A model generated the notes under the pieces. The model searched no databases. It had not been told where the DNA came from and saw only the letters and a program-made list of their open reading frames with translations. Source: Ophiura sarsii (lineage: Eukaryota; Echinodermata; Ophiuroidea; Amphilepidida; Ophiuridae). Taken from it: a stretch of 64,000 nucleotides of DNA. Made by a program: the position numbers and the translations under genes. The stretch covers positions 63,823,207-63,887,206 of the forward strand of contig CM069454.1 of assembly GCA_035610835.1 (NCBI GenBank). The letters run 5' to 3'. Positions 24,101 to 30,495 of this stretch are shown in pieces. Numbering within the stretch: position 1 is the first letter of the stretch; each line of letters opens with the position of its first letter.

Positions 24101-27100
24101 ATTTTAAGGTTGGTGACTGCGTACGGACTATTCTAAGGTTCTTGTTTGAAATCGCTGACTTTGTTTTGGTACCAAGGGATTGCCCCGAGGGGGCGGCACG
24201 CCCCCGAGGGGCAATCCCGAGGTACCAAAACAAAGTCAGCGATTTCAAACAAGAACCTTAGAATAGTCCGTACAAAGTCACCAATCTTATTCATAACTGT
24301 CATTTAATGTTGATTAGCATCCAAATTGTAATATTAAGTTATTCTAAACATGCTAAAGGTTAATATTTTGACTTTGGAGTTCGTATTTTTGTGTCATTTC
24401 CCCCTGAGGTAAATAAACACCACCCCATTGAATAATGGAGCAATCTAGGGCAATCTAGGGGATTCCCCACTACGTCATTGTTTTTCTCTGGAATGTTTTT
24501 CTTTGACCAATAGCGGAGAAGCTGTTATAAAAAACGATTATGAGATAGACCAATCACAGTTCGGCAAATAATATGCATGTTCAGGGCCACAAATTAATTT
24601 AGTTTTTGATTTGCAAACAAGCACGGAAAATAAATAAACAACAGAACAGAAGTTTCTTCATTCCCGATCCTGTAAAGAATTCAGAAGCAGGAAAGATCAA
24701 TTTTGCCGATTGGAAATAATATTATATGAAATATGACTTCATACCCTGGACGAATATTTCGTCTCAGATCTACCGTGCGAATAAGTTTTTGAAGCTATTT
24801 TTGTAAGCTTATTCATCATTGAAAAAGTCAATGCAAATGATCATGATCGGGATCATGATGTCTCATGGATCCATGGATCAAAGTCGAATCACGTCAACAA
24901 CCTTCTTTGTTTATGGTCAATTGATGGGGAAATATAATCAAAATCGCAGCTAAATCGTGTTGTACGATTCCATTCTTTGTCTGCTTGTTTAGAGACGACG
25001 TTATTCGGTGAGTAATGATTGATGGCCTAGCCTACATCGTGAGTCTTTTTGACAAACAAAAGTATGTTGATTGTTGTCTTCTTGCCTTAATTATTATTAT
25101 AGTTGCAGTGTCAGGTGTTTGTCAAGCTTTGACAAAAATTAAATGGGTTGTCATGTGTCGTAGACGGGATGGCTATCATAGGCCTAGCTAGGAGTAGGCT
25201 CGTACGTAGGCCTAGTTAATTTAGCCTAACATTTTTTAATCTTGTCAATTTCGGTTTTACAACAAAAATGAATGACGCCTGACTTCGATTTTGAATACGT
25301 TTCTTGAATTGAAACATTTATAAAGTCACCTTTGATGAGACAGATTCCTGTTCTGTACTAGGCTGTTTATCATGGGATTTATTTTGCGTCCCCAGTCAAA
25401 TTTTATACTAGTTTGTTAGCCCTGTAATCAGATTTATTTCACTGATGCTTGATACGGCCGTGCTTGCCGGTGAGACCGAGACAGACACGCAACGTCAGAG
25501 CGCGCGATGTTTAGCTAATACAATCGCTATGACATACATTGTACGTCCTTGCTCGTCACTTGTGTCATTTGGGGGTCCATGATGAAGCTAACAAAATGTC
25601 ACCGAGTCTGCGCTCGCTGCTGATGAGGGACGTCCAGTTACCAGTCAGTATCTCTGTAGGGCAGGCTAGCCGCCGCGCTGGTGGTACAAACACACGCCAG
25701 TTATTCAAATCATGCAGACCAAATTTGCCGTTCATCATTGACATTTTACAACGATATAAAAATGGTGTTTTGTTGTGTTTTCAATGTAGTATTTGTATTG
25801 TTGAAAGTACAGCCGCGAGTAGTCGTGTCGCGTGTATCCATGTTCAGGGCCCCACTCGCAAACATCTGCCTCTTGTTACCATGCACAACGTCACACAAAA
25901 CGCCACGCCCCCAGGTCATTGATGCGCGTACAAGTACATTTTGGAGGTCTTGGCAATATATCAATAACCTGCGCTGTGCGTCCGCGTTTCCATGTAACGA
26001 TCAATTTGAGTGGAAGCGCGGTGGTACGCACATTTTCAAAAGTTATGAATTGGTTGTAACAACCTGATCAATTTGATCGGCATCAAACAAGTGGGACTAG
26101 GTTCATCATTCAGAAATGGAACAGAAATTGACCATGTTTTAATGAGAATGCTTAATCATGGAAAAGTTTCATTAGGAATTCAGAAGAACATTTTATGAAA
26201 ATGAAAATTCCAAATAGAAAACTCACTTTATTCATACGGGTTTCGACGACTAATCTATTCGTCTTCCTCACCGGATTGTGTTTGTTAAGTTCGAGTGTTT
26301 CTAGACTTGCTTCTTGATGACGTCATAGAATGTTGATGATAACGACGCCCTCTGGATCACTGAGTCGTTAAGGTGACTGAGTTGGTACGCTTCCTCGTCG
26401 CCATTCATATGGTGGACGGTGTGAATGTATGATATGTGATGTAGACATGTGACAATACGAACCCGGGGGGGGGGGGGGGGGGGGCAGTCAAACATAATGT
26501 TGTACACATGCGTGACCAAAAAAACGCGTAAAAAGGGGTGTTTTTTCAGTGTTGGACGCGTCACGCGCGTGACGCGTTAAGGGTATCAAAAACGCTGATT
26601 TTCAAGAAAAAGGGTGGCTTAAAATCCCGGCTTAAAATACAGGTCGAACGTGTTTAGGGTAACTTATTTTGTTCCCCGTTAAATAGACAAAACTTGTTTA
26701 GGGGGTAATTTTGCTTGCAGGGTAAAACTTGTTTGGGGGGTGTCTGGAAAAAATTTGGTCACGCATGTGTACACCATAATGTTTGACTGGCCCCCCCCCC
26801 CCCCCCCCCCCCCCGGGAATACGAAATGTGTAAATGATGAATCAAAATAAATGAATTTGCATAATCCAGGAAATTTACGATTTATTTTGGTAACGAATCA
26901 GTCGAAGATTATCATGAAATACTTAACCACATGATCCTTTTAACCTTTGACCCACATGACTCTTAACCCATTTCTCCCCCAGTTGTATGATAGTTTTTTA
27001 GCAATTACTGACGTACGATTTTGTGTTTCTGGTCATTTCAGTTTAGAAAACGTCTGTTTAATTGTAATCATTAATTATTATCCTTTTCAGGTCTATGGAA

Positions 27101-27240
27101 TGAAGTACACGTCGGAATATTTCCGGTGGGATACTGAGGACGCTTTTAATCGCGATGGACACGGGGGAGCTCATCCATACCAGGGCCACACCGATAACAT
27201 CTATCTCGAATTCTGTTATTACGAACCAGTACAAGCCTAG
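8604..27240 (+). CDS. Apextrin-like secreted protein, MACPF + ApeC domains (10-exon gene, complete)
   Basis: Ten exons: 8604-9024, 10709-10756, 11366-11577, 12916-13005, 16182-16332, 17370-17414, 18057-18245, 21031-21327, 22777-22979, 27091-27240. Every junction is GT-AG, the phases agree, and the total of 1806 nt gives 601 residues plus TAG. Residues 1-20 form a signal peptide. Residues about 45-385 are a MACPF domain; its W-G-T/H signature is split exactly by intron 3 (W-G-T at 225-227 ends exon 3, H228 opens exon 4, then a Gly seven residues on). Residues about 392-599 are an ApeC domain, with TWPKGSYG and FQDTEDT in exon 8, WDDEDLYND and FCC in exon 9, and WDTEDAFN plus FCYY in exon 10. 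Apextrins are secreted echinoderm and amphioxus proteins linked to immunity; ApeC binds bacterial wall components in amphioxus. An alternative upstream ATG at 8556 is in frame but has a poorer context than 8604 (A at -3, G at +4). The weakest call is exon 6. Confidence 0.88.
9520..9795 (+). mobile_element. tRNA-derived SINE with A-rich tail
   Basis: tRNA-like head at 9658-9735 with A box TAGCTCAGTCGG and a degenerate B box. The upstream GCCCGGTGTATCTCGTGCCA block is shared with 51450-51790. It ends in an AAACAAAACAATAAC-type tail. In intron 1 of the apextrin-like gene. Not a functional tRNA: no acceptor stem is visible. Confidence 0.65.
9824..10141 (-). mobile_element. GCCCGCTTAGSAGCGCTAT MITE, copy B (reversed)
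   Basis: The reverse-complement copy of 4866-5205, in intron 1 of the apextrin-like gene, 120 bp from copy C. Confidence 0.82.
10261..10600 (+). mobile_element. GCCCGCTTAGSAGCGCTAT MITE, copy C
   Basis: Same orientation and length as copy A, in intron 1 of the apextrin-like gene, ending 108 bp before exon 2. With copy B it forms a head-to-head inverted pair. Confidence 0.82.
10709..10756 (+). CDS. Apextrin-like gene exon 2 (48 nt, MACPF)
   Basis: A short exon between a TTTTACAG acceptor and a GTAAGT donor, phase 1 to 1. It encodes RVGGIFTGFKFSLST, matching the MACPF strand segment that follows the N-terminal block. It lies about 100 bp after a MITE (10261-10600). Confidence 0.85.
11366..11577 (+). 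CDS. Apextrin-like gene exon 3 (MACPF core)
   Basis: Encodes YQEVESGIETSRYVFYEE and onward to FFLEEWGT. The open frame fits phase 1 in and phase 0 out (GTAGGT donor at 11578). The final W-G-T begins the MACPF signature. Confidence 0.87.
11890..12181. mobile_element. Foldback repeat, GGGAACAAACGTAACT ends
   Basis: GGGAACAAACGTAACTCAAA at left and TTTTTAGTTACGTTTGTTCC at right are inverted; ATGAAACCATGAAGCC and GGCTTCATGGTTTCAT form an inner inverted pair. In intron 3 of the apextrin-like gene. Confidence 0.75.
12240..12915. other. Intron 3 remainder of the apextrin-like gene
   Basis: No open frame. One short inverted motif, GGCGATTTTAGCTAAAATCACC, lies near 12826. Confidence 0.5.
12916..13005 (+). 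CDS. Apextrin-like gene exon 4 (second half of MACPF signature)
   Basis: TTACAG acceptor, GTAACG donor, 90 nt, phase 0 to 0. It opens with HVVSEVDVGTK, the histidine side of the W/Y-G-T-H signature, followed by an acidic, probably helical stretch. Confidence 0.87.
14074..14316. mobile_element. TTAA-flanked MITE, copy 3 (one end degenerate)
   Basis: CGCCTTCCGCGCGGC at left, CCGCATGGAAAGTG then TTAA at right; shared core. In intron 4 of the apextrin-like gene. Confidence 0.7.
14464..14955. mobile_element. Harbinger-like MITE (3-bp TWA TSD), copy 1
   Basis: Inverted ends GGGAACAGTTCCATTT and AAATGGAACTGCTCCC, flanked by TAA on both sides. It contains repeated ATCGGGGCCYGAT palindromes and TACGCGATAAA motifs. 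In intron 4 of the apextrin-like gene. A 3-bp TAA/TTA duplication is typical of PIF/Harbinger. Confidence 0.8.
15056..15418. mobile_element. hAT-like MITE with 8-bp TSD and poly-G/poly-C arms
   Basis: Ends CAGTGGCGTCGCCAGG and CCTAGCTACGCCACTG; perfect 8-bp duplication TCACGGTT at 15048-15055 and 15419-15426. Each end leads into a homopolymer (G about 15082-15106, C about 15365-15392), so the hairpin could be G:C-clamped. In intron 4 of the apextrin-like gene. Confidence 0.9.
15637..15693 (+). pseudogene. Duplicate of exon 5 start; possible 57-nt in-frame cassette exon
   Basis: A copy of the first 57-59 bases of exon 5 with the same TTTCTAG acceptor context. It lies in intron 4, 545 bp upstream of the real exon. 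Reading stops matching after GTCAGAGT, but the break itself makes a usable donor (GTATGC at 15694). The fragment would then be 57 nt, 19 codons, phase 0 to 0, so inclusion would repeat 19 residues without a frameshift. It could equally be an unused relic. Confidence 0.6.
15787..16105 (+). mobile_element. tRNA-derived SINE with 13-bp TSD
   Basis: A perfect pol III A box (TGGTCCAGCGG) and B box (GGTTCGAGCCC) in the tRNA-like head are followed by a body with GTCCTTGGGCAAGGCACTTT and a TTACTTAC-T-rich tail. Exact target duplications AATGCTAGGCCTT stand at 15774-15786 and 16106-16118. It is inserted into the second unit of the exon 5 tandem duplication. Confidence 0.88.
16182..16332 (+). CDS. Apextrin-like gene exon 5 (MACPF, glycine-rich strand region)
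   Basis: TTTCTAG acceptor and GTATGT donor, 151 nt, phase 0 to 1. Encodes RFGVGGYGLGVRVDMDIF and then MNFGRKTHTYRSGSTD. Glycine-rich amphipathic sequence after the signature is normal in MACPF domains. The 5' end is duplicated upstream at 15637. Confidence 0.85.
16407..16625. mobile_element. TTAA-flanked MITE, copy 4
   Basis: TTAA then CACTTTCCACGCGGC at left; CGCGTGGAAAGTG then TTGA at right. In intron 5 of the apextrin-like gene, 74 bp after the donor. Confidence 0.78.
17370..17414 (+). CDS. Apextrin-like gene exon 6 (tentative 45-nt exon)
   Basis: ATCACAG acceptor. A donor GTAACC at 17415 gives 45 nt with phase 1 to 1, encoding about STIPQRPMRLVRNA just before a Pro-Ile block in exon 7. 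This position in MACPF proteins usually reads like N-P-x-P-I. A longer reading to the GTAAAC at 17473 breaks the phase. Exon 5 joined straight to exon 7 is also in frame, so this exon may be optional or wrong. Confidence 0.5.
17893..17955. repeat. 23-bp tandem repeat, 3 copies
   Basis: GCCGTAAATAGTACTTTTGG-type unit, 100 bp before exon 7 of the apextrin-like gene. Confidence 0.85.
18057..18245 (+). CDS. Apextrin-like gene exon 7 (end of MACPF, linker)
   Basis: CCTACAG acceptor, GTACGT donor, phase 1 to 1. Encodes PIGLFLMGIHEAFDFDYW and then a helical segment ending WKNANPSDG. The Pro-Ile and I-x-E-A-F pattern matches the end of the MACPF domain. Confidence 0.85.
18533..19939. mobile_element. 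1.4-kb palindromic (foldback) element, TA TSD
   Basis: Ends CAGGGTGACCC and GGGTCACCCTG, flanked by TA. The two halves are reverse complements almost throughout: AATTAGGACTCTG vs CAGAGTCCTAA, GTAAACCATGTCATTTACTG vs CAGTAAATGACATGGTGTTAC, and the GATGTTAAGACAC centre. Arms are about 700 bp. Located in intron 7 of the apextrin-like gene. No coding capacity. Confidence 0.88.
20125..20536. mobile_element. CGGCTGTTTGA element, copy 1
   Basis: Inverted ends CGGCTGTTTGATCCC and GTCAAACAGCCG around a 0.4-kb non-coding core (TTCTGAGAACACC, TAATAGCGCCCTCATCGG). In intron 7 of the apextrin-like gene. Confidence 0.75.
21031..21327 (+). CDS. Apextrin-like gene exon 8 (ApeC domain, first part)
   Basis: ATCCACAG acceptor, GTAAGC donor, 297 nt, phase 1 to 1. 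Contains TWPKGSYGVPMPTVGC, WRFQDTEDTFPDN, NFCMKT and FPEGSYCVYKKG, hallmark ApeC motifs with paired cysteines. Confidence 0.92.
22353..22738. mobile_element. CGGCTGTTTGA element, copy 2
   Basis: A direct copy of 20125-20536 with high similarity, slightly shortened, in intron 8. Its right end sits 38 bp before exon 9, next to or over the branch-point zone. Confidence 0.75.
22777..22979 (+). CDS. Apextrin-like gene exon 9 (ApeC domain, middle)
   Basis: TACAATAG acceptor, GTATGA donor, 203 nt, phase 1 to 0. Contains GWVHWDDEDLYNDNN, DIEFCC and the NHQCQE end. The acceptor is only about 38 bp after a 386-bp transposon-like repeat (22353-22738). Confidence 0.92.
22980..24105. other. Intron 9, left part
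   Basis: AT-rich tracts (23090-23320) and an inverted pair GCTGTATGCTGGTTCCCTGC / TGCAGGGAACCAGCATACAT at 23516-23540 and 23976-24000. No coding signal. Confidence 0.55.
24106..24288. repeat. Near-perfect hairpin, about 90-bp arms
   Basis: GTACGGACTATTCTAAGGTT...GTTTTGGTACC on the left matches its reverse complement on the right. The tip is a CG-rich loop around GCCCCGAGGGGGCGGCACGC. In intron 9 of the apextrin-like gene. Confidence 0.88.
24290..26460. other. Intron 9, middle part
   Basis: Several overlapping short frames at 25539-26067 show no motif and are not called. 26215-26365 is a copy of part of the hairpin family at 55457. Confidence 0.5.
26462..26817. mobile_element. hAT-like MITE with 8-bp TSD and poly-G/poly-C ends
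   Basis: Long inverted arms (CCCGGGGG..., then AGTCAAACATAATG and a GTACACATGCGTGACC-like block) flanked by AATACGAA at 26454-26461 and 26818-26825. In intron 9 of the apextrin-like gene. Confidence 0.85.
27091..27240 (+). CDS. Apextrin-like gene exon 10 (ApeC end, stop)
   Basis: CTTTTCAG acceptor, phase 0. Encodes VYGMKYTSEYFRWDTEDAF, then HPYQGHTDNIYLEFCYYE and the stop TAG at 27238-27240. It completes the ApeC fold. Confidence 0.92.
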   Translation, partial: VYGMKYTSEYFRWDTEDAFNRDGHGGAHPYQGHTDNIYLEFCYYEPVQA

Positions 27241-27472
27241 TTCATTCAGAATTCAGTTGTTCCGTACGAAATTGGCGGGCTTTATATAACCTTGTTTAGT
27301 GAATATAATTAGCATTGGAGTAAAAACACGTGTCTTGATTAACGTAAAAGGGTCCCGTCCGTTTCATCATTTCAGTTGTGTTATTAACGAAATTGGCGGG
27401 CTTCATTACCTTGTTTACTGAATTGAATTAGCATTGGAGTAAATATATAATATTTTAGGCGGTGTCTTGATA
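27241..27472 (+). repeat. Tandem duplication in the 3' flank of the apextrin-like gene
   Basis: Two diverged units of about 110 bp (27241-27340 and 27361-27472) share CGAAATTGGCGGGCTT and TTAGCATTGGAGTAAA. They begin right after the stop codon, so the 3' UTR is probably duplicated. No clear AATAAA was found close by. Confidence 0.7.
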
Positions 27473-27629
27473 AGTAATTTACATATGCGACGTGTGCATA
27501 CAATGACCCGCCGAACTGGTGTCGTATTTGTCATGTAGCCAGTAGCAACAGATAGACTGAGCTAGACTGACACCCATTGACTGACACCCTTTAAAAAGCG
27601 TATTAATTGTAATTAAAAAATCATAATTG

Positions 27630-27838
27630 TGTAAAAAACATTTCGATCACTTCAAGGCATAGTGACTTTATTATACAAAGTCTATCTCAAGGATGCTTGA
27701 ACCAACAATAGGCATGCTTGTACTTATTTCAATGCATTTCTCATAGAGATTCCAAATATGATAATAAAATTAAATAATTGCGACATTTTTGAAACTTTGG
27801 AGTGTCGTCTGCAGACGCCTGCCGTGTGAAAAGTGTAA
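27630..27838. mobile_element. TTAA-flanked MITE, copy 5 (decayed)
   Basis: Shares the core (TCTATCTCAAGGATGCTTGA, TTGTACTTATTTCAATGCAT) and a right end GTGTGAAAAGTG. The left end is not clear. Confidence 0.6.
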
Positions 27839-27839
27839 A

Positions 27840-29370
27840 CGACAATTAAAGTCCAAGATATAAATACTTAGCTCATCCTCGTCTGTTTTAGCCATGCAGT
27901 GGTTAAGAAATAGGTTTCCCAATACCAAGCGAATTTATGACATACCGTATTAAATGTCCGCGATTTATCATATAACTAGCGGGCACCCAGATGAGTAAAC
28001 CTGGGCGGTTAATATTTTGGGTTCGATGAGTAAACCTGGGCGGTTAATATATTTTTGTTTATTGAGAAGTACTGCATTTACGCGATTTGTAATACATATT
28101 CTTCACTTTAGATTAAACGGTGTAGTCAAGTCTCCACTCGCTTGAAAAAGCTCTAGAAATGGTTGGCCCTTGCATGAAATACACCACAAAATTTGACCGT
28201 TGTTTCACGACCGGAATCGAACTGATCTACAGTAATTCTGTTTCAAGGAATGCAAGATTTGTTTTCGTACATTAAAATGTGTTATTGATATTAACTGATT
28301 ACTTTAGAAACATCTTGTACGAGTGAAATGGTATTTTTCGTCTATTTGGTTTATGTCGTGATTATACGATATTGGTATTACTCTATGTGTTTTTTGTTAA
28401 ACTTTCTATATACAAAAGCGGAATTGTCTTTATATAAATTGGTGGTTGCTTGGCTACAACGTGTCCTGAATAAATTGGGTTCAAAACGGGAGAGTTAATA
28501 ACTGTCGACAAAAATAAAGCGATTTAATGTTGACAATCTAAAATAGAAATCCTATACAGTTGCTTTAGTATACAGTGCTTGCCATGCTTACAGTATCATT
28601 AAATCCTCAAAAAGGTTCGGAGTGTTGTTGTTGTCAATCACCGATTATTCGAATGTATCATGATATTATTGTCACGCTGAATTACCGTTTTCTCAGTATT
28701 TCAACATCTATCATTTAGGCATGATTATTTGAACTGGCAGCACCATACCGCCGACTTCGAAATTCAATTCCGAATACGTGGACACCAACATTGTTCAATT
28801 CAAGTCAACACGACACGCTAAGAGAAAGTCATAATAATTTAGGCCATATAATCATTTATACAACAGGTGAGTTTCTGATTTGCAGAAACTCAGTTTGGTT
28901 CGCTTCATGTTACTTTTATAAAGGATTATTCAGGATCCTGGGTGTGCAGTTTCCTATATACATGATATATATATGAGTGAGTTTAACTTTCATTTATGAA
29001 TAAATATTAATGCATACGTTAAACTTAGACTTAAATGCTTGTCCGTTATAATTATTCAGTGTGTTTTGGTCCCCCTCTCCGCCATGCGAGTATTTCCCTA
29101 AAAGCACGTTATAAAATCTGGTGGAGAATTCCGTTCTATTTGATATTTCTATGTCAATATCTTTCTTTATTATACAAGTCAATTTACCCCCCCCCCCCCC
29201 CCCTTAATTTTGAATAATTAGGACCGTAGCTGCAAAGTGGTATATGTATGTTGTTGTTCTACGCATCCAGCATCGGCAGCTATAACTTAGCGTGGCGAGA
29301 CGGGTTGAATTCAGGTAGCACTTTTTGTTAGTTAGCACCGCTGAAAAGTGTTTATACGCGTATGTCTATT
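27840..29370. other. Intergenic, nothing recognised
   Basis: AT-rich, with the short tandem duplication at 28011 and one poly-C tract at 29186. No gene seen. Confidence 0.5.
28011..28056 (+). repeat. 37-bp tandem duplication
   Basis: GATGAGTAAACCTGGGCGGT plus TAATATTTTGG occurs twice starting near 27992. No function seen. Confidence 0.7.
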
Positions 29371-29371
29371 A

Positions 29372-29553
29372 GAATTAGAGAATAAAGGTATTGTTTTTAG
29401 ACCGTACCCGTGTTATCTTGTCTGACATAAATACTGACGTTAGTATTACTTGGTGGAGTTGTTCTACGCAAAAATATTACTACACGTCCGCATTTAGGTC
29501 AGACAATATAACACGGGGGTAAGGTGTAAAACAATACCTTTATTCTCATTCAT
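29372..29553. repeat. Foldback repeat around AATAAAGGTATTGTTTT
   Basis: GAGAATAAAGGTATTGTTTT and AAAACAATACCTTTATTCTC arms, plus CCCGTGTTATCTTGTCTGAC and its inverse. Confidence 0.78.
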
Positions 29554-30357
29554 AAACTGCTTAATTTAACAACATTTGTAATGTTTAAAGCACTTGTAAA
29601 GAACATGTAATTCGGCTAAAAAACGTCACGCTGGAAAGGCTGGTTCTTGTTTTTACGCAAAGTTTAAAGTTTAAAATGCACACCATTATATAATTGTTAT
29701 CGAAAACAACTGTTTCTTATCTTTATTAAACATGTTAAACAAACTTGTTCGATTTAACACATAAATACTAATTGTTTTTTAATGTCTTCCATCAATAAGC
29801 GGCCTAATTCTTCATCCGCGTAGAAATACCAACGACTCACCAGGATTAATAATTAATATTTTACAAAAAAACCCTGATTGATTGATTTGAAAGCGTCAGT
29901 CAATGAAGTGTAGTTCGACGACATTGCTGTTATTTTTACTTACAAGCTTGCATGATTGCTACCGTGTTTATATCGAACAAAAGGGATTTATACTTTTGGA
30001 ATATCAATTTCGATGGTGGATATGTGGAATCAATTAACTGGACGTGTCAAATTTGATATGTTGGCACTGGCAGTTTGTTTTTCGGCGGCAGCATTCCAAG
30101 GCCACGTGGACGCTAGGCTTACCTAATGGGGGAATCACATTTATCCTACCATCGAGACGATTCACGCGTTCCTATTGGATAAGCGCTGACTAGATATATT
30201 CCGTATCCGACCCCCGTATCCCGTATCCCGTATACGGTAGTAGGGTTGTACGCCGACGTGACGTGACCTTGCTCGGATTTTAGGTGACTACTACTTCTGT
30301 AATGACTACTAGTTCTTGTTCTTGTTTAATTGTTTTAATAGTAGGATAAAATCGTTA

Positions 30358-30490
30358 TTAGGTGAGGTTGGGTGGGATACGGATTATATCTAGTCTCGGA
30401 GTCTGTATCAGGACTCGGGCTGCGCCCTCGTCCCGATACAGAATCCTCGCCTAGATATAATCCGTATCCGACCCAACCTCACCTAATAAC
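30358..30490. repeat. Hairpin, about 55-bp arms
   Basis: TAGGTGAGGTTGGGTGGGAT and its reverse complement ATCCGTATCCGACCCAACCT bracket a CTCGGGCTGCGCCCTCG tip. Confidence 0.82.
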
Positions 30491-30495
30491 TAATA

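Noticed and set aside
25539..26067. Overlapping frames of about 127 codons
   Set aside because: No recognised motif, three frames open at once, located in an intron; composition effect likely.
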